From assembly GCF_020532705.1 (NCBI RefSeq), contig NZ_JAJAVD010000001.1, positions 868,001 to 932,000 on the forward strand: 64,000 nucleotides of DNA. The letters are read 5' to 3'. Position 1 is the first letter of the stretch. Every line of letters starts with the position of its first letter. The notes below the pieces were generated by a model. The model ran no database searches. It had not been told where the DNA came from and saw only the letters and a list, made by a program, of their open reading frames with translations. Origin of the DNA: Methylobacillus caricis. Its GTDB lineage: Bacteria > Pseudomonadota > Gammaproteobacteria > Burkholderiales > Methylophilaceae. This document shows, piece after piece, positions 27,232 through 37,260 of this stretch. The position numbers and the translations under genes are program-made.

Positions 27232-28050
27232 ATGAACAAGCATTGTTTTGAACAGGATAATCTGGCGAGGCTTGCGCTTGGGCTGGAGTATGACGGCTCT
27301 GGCTTTTGCGGTTGGCAAAGTCAGCCGAATGGACTTGCCGTACAGGATGCGCTGGAGTTGGCATTAGCTGAAGTGGCAGGCCATGCCGTGCGAGTGGCTG
27401 CTGCAGGACGTACTGATGCCGGGGTGCATGCGCTGTCGCAAATCGTGCATTTTGACACCATAGCTGTGCGCCCGCTAAGTGCTTGGGTGCGCGGAGTAAA
27501 CGCCCATCTTCCAGCAAGCTTGCGGGTTCTTTGGGCGCAAGAGGTGGATGAGCGTTTTCACGCACGATTTGACGCTTTTCAGCGCAGTTACCAATACTGG
27601 CTTATCAACCAGCCGGTGGCTCCGGCTATCATGTCTGGCAAGGCTGGCTGGTTCCATCAGCCATTACGTCTTGAACCTATGCAACAAGCTGCAGCCTATC
27701 TGCTTGGGCAACATGATTTCAGTGCATTCCGTGCAGCAGAATGCCAGGCTAAGTCACCGATCAAGCAGATGCATATAGCCGGTGTTCGAGCTGTGGGTAG
27801 CAGTCTGCTCTTTGATTTTTGTGCTAATGCTTTCCTGCATCATCAGGTCCGCAATATGGTGGGTGCGCTTGTATATATCGGCAAGGGTAAGTACGCGCCA
27901 GAGTTCATGCTGGAGTTGCTTGCGAGCCGTGACCGTACCAAATCACCTCCCACTTTCGCTCCTGATGGGTTATATCTGGCAGGAGTCGGCTACGATGAGC
28001 GCTGGGGTCTGCCTATGACAAGCCGCAAGCTTGAGATCGGGATTGATTGA
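27232..28050 (+). CDS. truA: tRNA pseudouridine(38-40) synthase
   Basis: It modifies U38, U39 and U40 in tRNA anticodon arms. The 272 residues contain the catalytic aspartate D62 in AAGRTDAGVHA, the LEYDGSGFCGWQ opening and the FCANAFLHHQVRNMVG region (quoted in part). It is followed by trpF in the gene order common to Pseudomonas and betaproteobacteria. Confidence 0.96.
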   Translation: MNKHCFEQDNLARLALGLEYDGSGFCGWQSQPNGLAVQDALELALAEVAGHAVRVAAAGRTDAGVHALSQIVHFDTIAVRPLSAWVRGVNAHLPASLRVLWAQEVDERFHARFDAFQRSYQYWLINQPVAPAIMSGKAGWFHQPLRLEPMQQAAAYLLGQHDFSAFRAAECQAKSPIKQMHIAGVRAVGSSLLFDFCANAFLHHQVRNMVGALVYIGKGKYAPEFMLELLASRDRTKSPPTFAPDGLYLAGVGYDERWGLPMTSRKLEIGID

Positions 28051-28129
28051 TGCTACCGGCATCTCGTATTTTTGTGACATGTTTCAATCTTTAATGTAGG
28101 CTACCGCCTTTAAATGACAGGGATATGAA

Positions 28130-28753
28130 TTGCGCACCCGCGTTAAGATATGTGGCATTACCCGCGTAGAGGATGCACTGGCTGCTGTAGTCAGTGGTAC
28201 TGATGCGATCGGCCTGGTATTTTATGCTTCCAGTCCACGCAACGTAGATCTGGAACAGGCTGGTGAGATTATTGCTGCCTTGCCGCCTTTTGTCAGTGTG
28301 GTCGGCTTGTTTGTTGATGCTGAGCCGGCTGAGATCGAACATGTACTATCCCGCATCAGGCTGAATATGTTGCAGTTCCATGGAGATGAAGCACCGGCAG
28401 ACTGCCGTCGTTATGGCTTGCCTTATATGAAGGCAATTCGCGTCAGGAGCGGGACAAATTTGCTACAATACGCAACTCAATATAATGATGCACGTGCGCT
28501 ATTATTGGATGCGTATGCAGAAGGTATTGCAGGGGGGACTGGGCAGGTTTTTGACTGGCATCTCATCCCTGCCGATATGCCATTGCCGATAGTGCTGGCA
28601 GGTGGCCTTACCCCTGAAAATATCGCTGCCGCCATACGTCAGGTCCGGCCATATGCAGTGGATGTCAGCGGTGGCGTCGAGAAAACCAAAGGAATCAAGG
28701 ATGCGGTCAAGATGACCGCATTCATGCGAGGAGTACACAATGCAGCTTTATGA
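28130..28753 (+). CDS. trpF: phosphoribosylanthranilate isomerase
   Basis: It catalyses the Amadori rearrangement in tryptophan synthesis. The 207-residue TIM barrel starts with TTG at 28130 (VKICGITR with catalytic C8); AGGGA lies seven bases upstream, while the nearby ATG at 28125 is in another frame. The C-terminal phosphate-binding strand is [10 protein letters not shown]. It overlaps the start of trpB by 14 bases, so the two are probably translationally coupled. Confidence 0.95.
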   Translation: MRTRVKICGITRVEDALAAVVSGTDAIGLVFYASSPRNVDLEQAGEIIAALPPFVSVVGLFVDAEPAEIEHVLSRIRLNMLQFHGDEAPADCRRYGLPYMKAIRVRSGTNLLQYATQYNDARALLLDAYAEGIAGGTGQVFDWHLIPADMPLPIVLAGGLTPENIAAAIRQVRPYAVDVSGGVEKTKGIKDAVKMTAFMRGVHNAAL

Positions 28754-29942
28754 TATGCCGGATGCACGTGGTCATTTTGGCCCTTACGGCGGTATTTTTG
28801 TCGCCGAAACCCTGATTGAGGCGTTGGAAGAGTTGCGAGTCATGTACGAGCGTTATCGTCATGATCCTGAGTTTTTAGCCGAATTTGCCTATGACCTGAA
28901 GCATTTTGTCGGCAGGCCCAGCCCTATCTACTATGCACAGAGATTGTCCGAAAAAATCGGCGGTGCAAAAATCTATCTAAAACGCGAAGACCTTAACCAT
29001 ACTGGCGCACACAAGGTCAATAACACCATAGGCCAGGCATTGTTGGCCAAGCGCATGGGCAAGCCGCGCGTGATTGCGGAAACCGGGGCAGGGCAGCATG
29101 GAGTGGCCACAGCAACGATTGCAGCGCGGCTGGGCCTGGAGTGCGTAGTGTATATGGGTTCCGAGGATGTCAAGCGCCAGGCCCCCAATGTGTATCGCAT
29201 GAAATTGCTGGGAGCAACAGTGATCCCGGTTGAAAGCGGCTCAAAAACACTCAAGGACGCCTTGAATGAAGCCATGCGGGATTGGGTCACCAATATTTCC
29301 AATACATTCTATATCATTGGCACGGTTGCAGGCCCTCACCCTTATCCCATGATGGTAAGGGATTTTCAGGCGGTTATTGGAATAGAAGCCAAGGAGCAGA
29401 TGCTCGAAATGACCGGCCGTCAGCCCGATGCAATTATCGCCTGTGTAGGTGGCGGTTCCAATGCAATGGGGATTTTCTATCCTTATATCGACGTGGAGGA
29501 TGTTCGTCTGATCGGTGTAGAGGCAGCAGGGCATGGGATAGAAACAGGCAGGCATGCCGCACCGCTGACAGCCAACAGCCCGGCTGGTGTCCTGCATGGC
29601 AACCGTACTTATCTGATGCAGGATGCCAATGGCCAGATTATCGAAACCCATTCTGTGTCTGCCGGGCTGGATTATCCTGGGGTTGGGCCTGAACATGCGT
29701 GGCTCAAGGATATCAAGCGTGCTGAATATGTCGCGATCACTGATGATGAGGCCATGGATGCTTTCCATACTTTGTGCCGCACCGAGGGAATTATCCCTGC
29801 ACTTGAGTCCAGTCATGCCTTGGCATATGCCATGAAATTGGCTGCTACCATGTCTCCGGACAAGACGTTGCTGGTTAATTTGTCTGGTCGTGGCGACAAG
29901 GATATCAACACTGTTGCCGGCCTTTCCGGCATTACCCTATAA
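28740..29942 (+). CDS. trpB: tryptophan synthase beta subunit
   Basis: It joins indole and serine to make tryptophan, using PLP bound at K92 (HTGAHKVNN). The 400 residues show the GPYGGIFV N-terminus, the AETGAGQHG motif, the phosphate loop GGGSNAMG (about 230) and the final GRGDKDI. GAGGAG precedes the first ATG by six bases, which supports it over an ATG five codons later. It forms an alpha2-beta2 complex with TrpA, encoded 18 bases downstream. Confidence 0.97.
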   Translation: MQLYDMPDARGHFGPYGGIFVAETLIEALEELRVMYERYRHDPEFLAEFAYDLKHFVGRPSPIYYAQRLSEKIGGAKIYLKREDLNHTGAHKVNNTIGQALLAKRMGKPRVIAETGAGQHGVATATIAARLGLECVVYMGSEDVKRQAPNVYRMKLLGATVIPVESGSKTLKDALNEAMRDWVTNISNTFYIIGTVAGPHPYPMMVRDFQAVIGIEAKEQMLEMTGRQPDAIIACVGGGSNAMGIFYPYIDVEDVRLIGVEAAGHGIETGRHAAPLTANSPAGVLHGNRTYLMQDANGQIIETHSVSAGLDYPGVGPEHAWLKDIKRAEYVAITDDEAMDAFHTLCRTEGIIPALESSHALAYAMKLAATMSPDKTLLVNLSGRGDKDINTVAGLSGITL

Positions 29943-29960
29943 ATTCTGGTTCTAGCATAC

Positions 29961-30755
29961 ATGTCACGTATTCAAGCAACATTTGCGGCATTGAAGTCGC
30001 AAGGAAAAAAAGCCCTGATTCCCTATATTACTGCTGGTGATCCTCATCCAAAACACACTGTTGCCCTGATGCATGCCCTGGTTGAAGCCGGTTCTGACGT
30101 GATCGAGCTGGGCATACCATTTTCCGATCCGATGGCAGATGGCCCTGTTATCCAGCGTGCAACAGAGCGTGCCTTGGCCCACCATGTCAGCTTGGGTGAC
30201 GTGCTGGAAATGGTGGGGGAATTCAGGCAGCAGGACAATAGAACTCCCATTGTGCTGATGGGCTATGCCAATCCGGTTGAAGCTATGGGCCAGCAACAGT
30301 TTGCCGAACGTGCAAACCAGGTTGGCGTGGATGGCGTATTGATTGTGGATTATCCACCTGAGGAGTCCGAGGATTTTGTCGGATTGCTCAAATCCCGCCA
30401 GCTTGATCCAATTTTTCTTCTATCGCCCACCTCGGATGCCAAGCGTGTCTCCATGATTACGGGGCAGGCCAGTGGTTTTGTTTATTATGTTTCGCTCAAG
30501 GGCGTAACAGGCTCGCAAAACTTGAATATCACAGAGGTCGGCGAGCGAGTTGCTGCCATTCGTACCCAGACTGACCTTCCTATAGGGGTTGGATTCGGTG
30601 TGCGTGATGCTGCAACTGCCAAGGCTGTTGCAGAAGTGGCGGATGCCATTGTGGTGGGCAGCCGCATGATCCAGGAAATTGAGAGCTCTAATGAAGCTAA
30701 CTTGTTGAACAATGTCAGGCAGCTCACTAGTGAGCTGCGCCAGGCGATAGACTAA
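29961..30755 (+). CDS. trpA: tryptophan synthase alpha subunit
   Basis: It releases indole from indole-3-glycerol phosphate and channels it to TrpB. A 264-residue TIM barrel with the two catalytic acids E49 and D60 in IELGIPFSDPMADGPVIQ, and the phosphate-binding GFGVRDA motif (about 213). The terminal enzymes trpFBA are here, while the earlier trp genes are outside the window. Confidence 0.97.
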   Translation: MSRIQATFAALKSQGKKALIPYITAGDPHPKHTVALMHALVEAGSDVIELGIPFSDPMADGPVIQRATERALAHHVSLGDVLEMVGEFRQQDNRTPIVLMGYANPVEAMGQQQFAERANQVGVDGVLIVDYPPEESEDFVGLLKSRQLDPIFLLSPTSDAKRVSMITGQASGFVYYVSLKGVTGSQNLNITEVGERVAAIRTQTDLPIGVGFGVRDAATAKAVAEVADAIVVGSRMIQEIESSNEANLLNNVRQLTSELRQAID

Positions 30756-30822
30756 TCGCAAGCCCATAGATGAAGCGTGGTTGTTGATGGCCCCGCATCC
30801 ACCTAACGTAAAAGGATAGACC

Positions 30823-31692
30823 ATGAGCTGGTTGCAAAAACTTCTGCCTCCAAAGATTAACCGCCCTGTGGGAAATAGCCGGAAAACAGTGCCTGAGGGT
30901 CTGTGGAGCAAATGTCCTTCATGTGAAGCAGTGCTCTACCGTACAGATCTCGAGGGTAATGCAGAGGTTTGTCCCAAGTGTTCTTATCATAATCGTATTT
31001 CAGCACGATCACGTCTGGATCTATTGCTTGATGCGGAAGGTCGTCTTGAGATTGGTGCGGAAGTGCAGCCAATTGATCCACTCAAGTTCAAGGACAGTAA
31101 ACGATATGTTGATCGCCTCAAGGCGACACAGTCTGAAATGGAAGAGACTGACTCCCTCATCGTCATGCAGGGCAGCATCAAATCGGTAGGAGTGGTAGCA
31201 GCTGCTTTTGAATTCAAATTCATGGGTGGCTCCATGGGGTCCGTAGTAGGTGAGCGTTTTGCCCGGGGTGTACAGGCCGCCATTGATAACAGGGCGCCAT
31301 TTATTTGTGTTTCTGCCAGTGGTGGCGCACGTATGCAGGAAGGTCTCTTCTCCTTGATGCAGATGGCGAAAACCAGTGCTGCCCTGACCCAGTTAAGCAA
31401 GGCGGGCCTGCCTTATGTGTCGGTACTGACTGACCCTACCATGGGAGGGGTTTCAGCCAGCTTTGCCATGCTTGGTGATGTCATTATTGCCGAACCCCAG
31501 GCGCTGATCGGTTTTGCCGGTCCTCGTGTAATTGAGCAAACCGTGCGAGAGACCCTGCCTGATGGCTTCCAGCGCTCAGAGTTCCTGCTGGAACATGGTG
31601 CCATTGATATGATTGTTGATCGCAGGGAGATGCGCGATAAGCTGGCAACCATCCTGACCGCTTTCATGCGTACTCCTTTGAGCCCTGTCTAA
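30823..31692 (+). CDS. accD: acetyl-CoA carboxylase carboxyltransferase subunit beta
   Basis: It transfers the carboxyl group from carboxybiotin to acetyl-CoA with AccA, giving malonyl-CoA for fatty acids. The 289 residues carry the N-terminal zinc ribbon C31, C34, C50, C53 and a crotonase-fold domain with SGGARMQEG and [17 protein letters not shown] is seven bases upstream. Neighbour of trpA and folC as in many proteobacteria. Confidence 0.97.
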   Translation: MSWLQKLLPPKINRPVGNSRKTVPEGLWSKCPSCEAVLYRTDLEGNAEVCPKCSYHNRISARSRLDLLLDAEGRLEIGAEVQPIDPLKFKDSKRYVDRLKATQSEMEETDSLIVMQGSIKSVGVVAAAFEFKFMGGSMGSVVGERFARGVQAAIDNRAPFICVSASGGARMQEGLFSLMQMAKTSAALTQLSKAGLPYVSVLTDPTMGGVSASFAMLGDVIIAEPQALIGFAGPRVIEQTVRETLPDGFQRSEFLLEHGAIDMIVDRREMRDKLATILTAFMRTPLSPV

Positions 31693-31710
31693 TCGACATA
31701 TTATTTATCT

Positions 31711-33000
31711 GTGACTCCATCTTTACCTATTCCCGCTGATCTGGCGGGATGGCTTGCCTATATTGAAGCCTTACATCCAGCATCTATTGAAATGGGGCTG
31801 GAGCGTGTGGATCTGGTGCGTAAACACCTGAACCTGGATCCTGCATTTCCTGTGATCATCGTTGCCGGTACGAATGGCAAGGGTTCTACTTGTGCCATGC
31901 TGGAGCGTGTTTATCACGCTGCTGGATATCGCGTGGGCTGTTATACATCTCCTCACTTTGTACGCTATAGCGAACGTGTGCGTGTTGGGTGCCAGGAAAT
32001 TGCTGATGCCGATCTGATCAAGGCATTTGATGCCGTGGAAGCTGCAAGGCGGGATACCTCGCTGACTTATTTTGAGTTCGGTACCTTGGCAGCTGTGTGG
32101 CATTTCACTCAAGCGGCAGTTGATGTGGCCATTCTTGAAGTGGGGTTGGGCGGAAGACTGGATGCCGTCAATGTTTTTACACCTGCTTGCACCATTGTGA
32201 CTAGTATCGATCTGGATCATATGGATTTCCTGGGCAATGACCGGGAATGCATAGGCCGGGAAAAGGCCGGAGTTTTCCGCACTGGCATCGCTGCCATTTG
32301 TGGCGACGAACATCCACCACAATCCCTCAAAACCTATGCCAAGCAAATAGGAGCTGATCTGCGTTGTATCGGCCAGGATTTTGCCCCCAGTCATCTGGAA
32401 GATGGTTGGGAGTATCGCGTCGGTGCTGCCAGCCTGTCTCTCCCTTTGCCAGCATTGGCAGGGGATTTCCAGCTCAATAATGCCGCCTGCGTGATCAATG
32501 CCTTGCATGCCATGCAGTCAACTCTGCCAGTTAATATTGCTCATATCCGGCAAGGCCTGCAAGAGGTTACCCTGAATGGGCGTTTCCAGTCCTGCCGCAC
32601 AAACCCCCAGGTCATTCTTGATGTAGCGCATAACCCTCACGCGGCAGTTGCCCTGGCTGAGAATTTGCAGCAGCGTCCCATTGCGGGGCGCACCATAGCT
32701 GTATTCTCAATGCTCGCAGACAAGGATATAGCCGGCGTGGTGAGTGTAATGGCACCCCACATCGATGCCTGGTACGTTGCAAGTGTAGGACATTTGCGTG
32801 GAGCTACTCAGGCGCAGCTACTTGCTTTCATTGCAGCGGCAACGAAAGAGAATGCTCAGGCCTGTGGTTATGAGAATGTCATTAGTGCTTATAGACAGGC
32901 CTGTATCGATGCGGGCGAAAATGATAGAATCATTGTCTTTGGTTCATTTTTCACCGTCGCCGATGTAATGGGCGAACTTGCGGTAATTCACTCAGATTAA
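31711..33000 (+). CDS. folC: folylpolyglutamate/dihydrofolate synthase
   Basis: A bifunctional Mur-ligase-like enzyme that makes dihydrofolate from dihydropteroate and adds further glutamates. The 429 residues have the ATP loop GTNGKGST (53-60), YTSPH, the DHMDFLG motif and the C-terminal domain with DVAHNPHAA. The start is GTG at 31711; no strong ribosome site is visible, but the residues after it align with the N-terminus of the family. Nineteen bases after accD. Confidence 0.95.
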   Translation: MTPSLPIPADLAGWLAYIEALHPASIEMGLERVDLVRKHLNLDPAFPVIIVAGTNGKGSTCAMLERVYHAAGYRVGCYTSPHFVRYSERVRVGCQEIADADLIKAFDAVEAARRDTSLTYFEFGTLAAVWHFTQAAVDVAILEVGLGGRLDAVNVFTPACTIVTSIDLDHMDFLGNDRECIGREKAGVFRTGIAAICGDEHPPQSLKTYAKQIGADLRCIGQDFAPSHLEDGWEYRVGAASLSLPLPALAGDFQLNNAACVINALHAMQSTLPVNIAHIRQGLQEVTLNGRFQSCRTNPQVILDVAHNPHAAVALAENLQQRPIAGRTIAVFSMLADKDIAGVVSVMAPHIDAWYVASVGHLRGATQAQLLAFIAAATKENAQACGYENVISAYRQACIDAGENDRIIVFGSFFTVADVMGELAVIHSD

Positions 33001-33012
33001 GTAGGATTTTTG

Positions 33013-33702
33013 ATGGCTTCTGACCAGACGAATGAGCAGGAACTTCAGTTCAAGAAACGTGCACGCCGGCGCCTGGTTGGTGCGATTGCCCTGGTCCTGT
33101 TGATGGTAACGATATTGCCCATGGTGCTGGATGATCGCAGCACCAAGATTCCTCCTCAGGAAATTGCCATCAATATCCCAAGTCAGGATGGGCCGGAATT
33201 CACCTCCAAAGTGGCACCTGCGTCAGAAACTACAGAAGAGGTTGTGTCCGAACCCATATTGTCATCTCCTCAGGATATAGGTGAAGATCAAGACCCTGAA
33301 GCAGGCCCGATGGCGCCTGTTGCAATCGAGCCTGTCAAGCCGGTACCAGCTCCAGCGAAAGAGATCAAAAAGCCAGAAGCCAAGCCAGTATCACCTAAAC
33401 CGGAGGGCCATAAGCCAGAGCCGTCCAAACCTGTAATGGGAAAACAGGCAGTACCAAAGCCAGTGTCTGGCGGTAGCTTTTTGGTGCAGATCGGCGTATT
33501 CTCCGACCCTATTAACGTTAAGAATTTACAGGACAAATTGTCGGGCCAGGGCTTGAAGTCGCACACGGAAAGTATTCCCACGGCGAGCGGAGAGAAAACC
33601 CGGCTAAGGGTTGGGCCTTTTGCCAGTCGTGAAGCTGCGGAGCAGGCCTTGGCTAAGGTAAAGGCTGTTGGTTTGTCTGGAATGGTCATTACCAATAAAT
33701 AA
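33013..33702 (+). CDS. SPOR-domain (DedD-like) cell division protein
   Basis: A 229-residue bitopic protein. A basic cytoplasmic start (KKRARRR) is followed by one transmembrane helix (about 20-38), a long proline-, lysine- and glutamate-rich periplasmic linker (about 45-150) and a C-terminal SPOR domain (about 152-229, GGSFLVQIGVFSDPINVKNL). SPOR domains bind denuded septal peptidoglycan, so the protein should act at the division site. The ATG at 33013 has AGGA six bases upstream. It fits the conserved folC-dedD-cvpA-purF order. Confidence 0.93.
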   Translation: MASDQTNEQELQFKKRARRRLVGAIALVLLMVTILPMVLDDRSTKIPPQEIAINIPSQDGPEFTSKVAPASETTEEVVSEPILSSPQDIGEDQDPEAGPMAPVAIEPVKPVPAPAKEIKKPEAKPVSPKPEGHKPEPSKPVMGKQAVPKPVSGGSFLVQIGVFSDPINVKNLQDKLSGQGLKSHTESIPTASGEKTRLRVGPFASREAAEQALAKVKAVGLSGMVITNK

Positions 33703-33705
33703 GCA

Positions 33706-34197
33706 ATGACTGGTTTTGATTATGCAGTGCTGGGTATTATCGGTTTTTCTGTATTATTAAGCGTAATGCGCGGTTTTGTCCGCGAAGTCCTGGCGCTGGT
33801 CAGCTGGGTTGTTGCCTTTATTGTAGCCAGGTTTTATACGGTTGAGTTTTCAGCTTTCTTGCCTGAGTCTATCCCAAGTGAGGAGTTACGATTCCTGGCG
33901 GCCTTTTTAATTTTATTTTTGTCCTCATTATTGGTTTGTAGCCTGCTGGCAATTGCAATTTCACACATATTCAAAAAAATTGGTTTGAGCTGGCTCGATC
34001 GCTCTTTGGGAGTGATTTTTGGGTTGGCGCGAGGCATCATGATTGTCGGAATCTTGGTGTTGTTGGCTGGGCTGACAGCATTGCCACAAGACCAACGCTG
34101 GCGAAATGCAATGTTCAGTGCTCCATTGGAGGCAATGGTCATTGCCGTGTTGCCTTGGTTCCCGCAGGATATTGCGAAGCATGTTAAATATGACTAA
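33706..34197 (+). CDS. cvpA: colicin V production/CvpA family membrane protein
   Basis: A 163-residue inner-membrane protein with four to five hydrophobic segments and the family opening FDYAVLGIIGFSVLLSVMRGFVREVL. The family was named for its need in colicin V production and its position before purF; it has been tied to envelope stress tolerance. It begins three bases after the SPOR gene. Confidence 0.94.
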   Translation: MTGFDYAVLGIIGFSVLLSVMRGFVREVLALVSWVVAFIVARFYTVEFSAFLPESIPSEELRFLAAFLILFLSSLLVCSLLAIAISHIFKKIGLSWLDRSLGVIFGLARGIMIVGILVLLAGLTALPQDQRWRNAMFSAPLEAMVIAVLPWFPQDIAKHVKYD

Positions 34198-34256
34198 ATT
34201 GAGAGCAACCGCTCATTTAGCTTTTTCCGGATTCTAGTTCTTAAGGCGCTCACTTC

Positions 34257-35792
34257 ATGTGTGGAATTATCGGTGTAGTCGGTAAAAACCCAGTCAACCA
34301 GTTGCTTTACGATGGATTGCTGGTGTTGCAGCATCGTGGACAAGATGCTGCGGGTATTGTCACCTGTGATGGAAATACCTTCTTCATGCATAAAAACAAC
34401 GGGCTGGTGCAAGACGTGTTCCAGACACGTCATATGCGCAGCCTGATCGGTAATGCCGGTATTGCACATGTGCGTTACCCGACAGCCGGGTCTTCATCTG
34501 CAGCCGAAGCCCAGCCTTTCTATGTCAACTCTCCTTTTGGCATCGTGCTGGGGCATAACGGCAACCTGACCAATTCCGCCCAACTCAAACAGGAAATGTT
34601 CCGGCAGGATCTACGCCATATCAACACCAATTCTGATTCCGAAGTGCTGTTGAATGTACTCGCACATGAAATCGAGACTTCTGCCCACAATGTCGTGTTA
34701 AATACAGACATGATCTTTGAGGCGGTGGAAGGCGTGCACAAGCGTTGCCGCGGTGCCTATGCGGTGGTGGCAATGATTGCCAATTTCGGCTTGTTGGCAT
34801 TCCGTGATCCCCATGGTATTCGCCCTCTGGTGATCGGCAAGCATGAAACCGAGTCTGGCACTGAATACATTGTTGCTTCGGAAAGCGTTGCGCTGGATGT
34901 GCTTGGCTTTACCCTGGTGCGAGATGTTGAGCCTGGCGAAGCTATTTTCATCGACATGAATGGTAACTTCTTTTCACGTCAATGCGCGGTAGCGCCCAAG
35001 CTGGCCCCATGTATATTTGAATATGTCTACCTGGCACGACCTGATTCCGTGATCGATAATGTCTCTGTCTACCAGACTCGGTTGCATATGGGTGAAAGCC
35101 TTGCAGAGAAGATTGCCCGCGAATGGAAAGATCTCAAGATTGATGTAGTGATTCCTATCCCGGACACCAGTCGCCCCAGTGCATTGCAGTTGGCAAATGC
35201 GCTTGACCTGACCTACAGGGAAGGTTTTATCAAGAACCGTTATATCGGCCGTACCTTCATCATGCCAGGCCAGGCACTTCGCAAGAAGTCCGTGCGCCAG
35301 AAGCTTAATCCCATTGGGATGGAGTTCCAGGGCAAGAACGTGCTATTGGTGGACGATTCCATTGTGCGTGGCACCACTTCCAAGCAGATCGTGCAAATGG
35401 CCCGCGACGCTGGTGCTAACAAGGTATTTTTTGCGTCAGCTGCGCCTCCCGTACGTTATCCCAATGTCTATGGCATCGACATGCCATCCCGCGATGAATT
35501 GCTGGCTACTGGCCGGACTGATCAGGAAATTTGTGAGGAAATCGGTGCGGATGCATTGATCTATCAGGATCTTGACGCCTTGATTGCGGCAGTGCAAAAG
35601 AGCAACCCAGACATCGAGGTATTTGATTGCTCCTGTTTTGACGGTAATTATATTACGGGGGATATTGATGAGGCCTACCTCAATCGTACTGAAGCCGCCC
35701 GTGGTGATGGGGAAAAGCAGAAAAGACCTGCCGATTCCATTACCCAGTTGGATCTCAATCTGGTTGCATCGCGTGAAGAGGAGTTTGTCTAA
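34257..35792 (+). CDS. purF: amidophosphoribosyltransferase
   Basis: The first enzyme of purine synthesis: it makes phosphoribosylamine from PRPP and glutamine. The 511 residues begin with the nucleophile C2 (MCGIIGVVG), which becomes the N-terminal residue after Met removal. The glutaminase domain (to about 240) is followed by the phosphoribosyltransferase domain with [14 protein letters not shown] (about 364). It is the last gene before the metZ leader. Confidence 0.97.
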   Translation: MCGIIGVVGKNPVNQLLYDGLLVLQHRGQDAAGIVTCDGNTFFMHKNNGLVQDVFQTRHMRSLIGNAGIAHVRYPTAGSSSAAEAQPFYVNSPFGIVLGHNGNLTNSAQLKQEMFRQDLRHINTNSDSEVLLNVLAHEIETSAHNVVLNTDMIFEAVEGVHKRCRGAYAVVAMIANFGLLAFRDPHGIRPLVIGKHETESGTEYIVASESVALDVLGFTLVRDVEPGEAIFIDMNGNFFSRQCAVAPKLAPCIFEYVYLARPDSVIDNVSVYQTRLHMGESLAEKIAREWKDLKIDVVIPIPDTSRPSALQLANALDLTYREGFIKNRYIGRTFIMPGQALRKKSVRQKLNPIGMEFQGKNVLLVDDSIVRGTTSKQIVQMARDAGANKVFFASAAPPVRYPNVYGIDMPSRDELLATGRTDQEICEEIGADALIYQDLDALIAAVQKSNPDIEVFDCSCFDGNYITGDIDEAYLNRTEAARGDGEKQKRPADSITQLDLNLVASREEEFV

Positions 35793-35799
35793 CCTGTTC

Positions 35800-35829
35800 T
35801 TGACGTTCAGGCTGGATCAGGACTAATAT
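35800..35829 (+). promoter_or_regulatory. candidate promoter of the metZ leader
   Basis: TTGACG (35800-35805), an 18 base spacer and TAATAT (35824-35829). The expected start, near 35836, falls at the first base pair of the riboswitch-like element, which supports both calls. Confidence 0.55.
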
Positions 35830-35837
35830 TCCTACAT

Positions 35838-35900
35838 GCGCCGATTTGAGTTTACATATTACTCAGCTTGCGGGCGCCATATAAATACAGCTAAAGCGAG
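35838..35900 (+). ncRNA. SAM-II (SAM-alpha) riboswitch candidate upstream of metZ
   Basis: P1 is perfect: GCGCC (35838-35842) pairs with GGCGC (35873-35877). Directly after the 5' strand comes GATTTGA and, after the 3' strand, ATAAATACAGCTAAAG, the two conserved stretches of the SAM-II motif as I know it (GAUUUAA and AAAUGUAGCUAAA). CTCAGCTT (35862-35869) can form the pseudoknot with AAGCGAG (35894-35900), with one bulge. SAM-II elements are known mainly in alphaproteobacteria in front of metZ, metA and metC. An intrinsic terminator follows after ten bases. Ligand binding is inferred. Confidence 0.7.
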
Positions 35901-35910
35901 TTGATTCAAG

Positions 35911-35948
35911 AAACCCGTTTTAGCTTGATGGCTACAGCGGGTTTTTTT
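35911..35948 (+). terminator. intrinsic terminator between riboswitch and metZ
   Basis: AAACCCG (35911-35917) pairs with CGGGTTT (35938-35944), with an inner TAGC/GCTA stem, followed by eight T in total. It lies 58 bases before the metZ start and can serve as the expression platform of the riboswitch, or end purF transcripts. Confidence 0.85.
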
Positions 35949-35971
35949 ATGCCCGCGTAATTTGGAATTTG

Positions 35972-35985
35972 GCCCGATATCGGGC
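35972..35985. promoter_or_regulatory. perfect 14 bp palindrome before the metZ ribosome site
   Basis: GCCCGATATCGGGC is fully self-complementary and ends just before GGGAAGG. GCCCG at 35951-35955 could also pair with its right half as RNA. It could be an operator or a secondary RNA switch; no regulator is identified. Confidence 0.35.
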
Positions 35986-36005
35986 GGGAAGGTAATCAAG
36001 ACATC

Positions 36006-37184
36006 ATGAGCGATCATCAATGGCATCCAGAGACCCTTAGTGTACGTGCTGGGAGTGAACATACCGCCTATGGCGAAAATTCAGAGGCCATGTTCCTGAC
36101 CTCCAGCTTTGTCTTCAATAGCGCCGCCCAGGCTGCTGCGCGATTTGGTGGCCAGGAACCAGGGAATATTTATTCCCGCTTCACCAATCCTACAGTGACC
36201 ATGTTCCAGAACAAGCTGGCCGCTCTGGAAGGTGCCGAATTTTGCGTAGCTACGTCATCAGGCATGTCTGCCATCCTGGCTTGCGTCATGGGAGTATGTT
36301 CTGCTGGAGACCACGTGGTGGCTTCCCGCAGTATTTTTGGAACTTCCGTGCAATTGTTCAGCAATATTCTCAAGCGCTGGGGTTTGGAAACTACCTTTGT
36401 GTCATTAACGAACCCGGACGAATGGAAGGCTGCTGTCAAGTCTAATACCAAGCTGTTTTTTGTAGAAACACCTTCCAATCCTTTGACCGAAATCTGCGAT
36501 ATTGCCTTGCTGGCAGATATTGCCCATGAGGCAGGGGTCTTGCTTGCGGTGGATAATTGCTTCTGCAGCCCAGCTTTGCAAAAGCCCTTGGAGTTGGGTG
36601 CAGATATTGTTGTGCATTCTGCTACCAAATATATCGATGGCCAGGGGCGCTGCCTTGGTGGTGCTGTGCTGGGCCGCAAGGAAATTCTGGAGCCGGTATA
36701 TGGTTTCTTGCGCACCGCAGGCCCCACCATGAGTGCATTCAATGCCTGGGTGTTCCTAAAAGGGTTGGAAACCTTGCACGTCCGCATGGAAGCGCATGCA
36801 CGCAATGCACTGGAATTGGCAAGCTGGCTGGAACAACAACCTGGCGTTGCCCGTGTTTACTATCCTGGCCTGGCTTCACATCCGCAGCATGAGCTAGCCA
36901 GAAAACAGCAGAAGAGCGGTGGTGCGATTGTGTCGTTCGAAGTCAAAGGAGGGCAGGAGGCTGCCTGGAAATTGATTGACGCCACGAAAATGATATCCAT
37001 CACTGCCAACCTCGGTGATGCCAAGAGCACCATTACCCATCCAGCCACCACCACCCATAGCCGCGTGTCGCCAGAAGCCCGTGCGGCAGCGGGGATCGGC
37101 GATGGCTTGGTGCGTATTGCTGTCGGGCTTGAGCATATTGAAGACCTCAAGGCGGACTTGGCATTGCTGGCAAAATCTCTGTAA
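36006..37184 (+). CDS. metZ: O-succinylhomoserine sulfhydrylase
   Basis: A PLP enzyme that makes homocysteine directly from O-succinylhomoserine and sulfide. The 392 residues belong to the Cys/Met metabolism family: YSRFTNPTV (about 56), SSGMSAILA (about 84) and the PLP lysine K208 in HSATKYIDGQGR. The N-terminal length and the neighbour purF agree with metZ rather than metB or metC. Its expression is probably controlled by the SAM-II-like leader. Distinguishing succinyl from acetyl substrate by eye is not certain. Confidence 0.92.
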   Translation: MSDHQWHPETLSVRAGSEHTAYGENSEAMFLTSSFVFNSAAQAAARFGGQEPGNIYSRFTNPTVTMFQNKLAALEGAEFCVATSSGMSAILACVMGVCSAGDHVVASRSIFGTSVQLFSNILKRWGLETTFVSLTNPDEWKAAVKSNTKLFFVETPSNPLTEICDIALLADIAHEAGVLLAVDNCFCSPALQKPLELGADIVVHSATKYIDGQGRCLGGAVLGRKEILEPVYGFLRTAGPTMSAFNAWVFLKGLETLHVRMEAHARNALELASWLEQQPGVARVYYPGLASHPQHELARKQQKSGGAIVSFEVKGGQEAAWKLIDATKMISITANLGDAKSTITHPATTTHSRVSPEARAAAGIGDGLVRIAVGLEHIEDLKADLALLAKSL

Positions 37185-37260
37185 GCCGCACTATTGTTGA
37201 GTTAAGCTGTCATAATGGGATAAAGAGCCGGTTACTAACTTTAAAGATAAGGAGCGAACA

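Noticed and set aside
28051..28129. trp leader peptide before trpF
   Set aside because: No short ORF with tandem Trp codons and no competing hairpins were visible.
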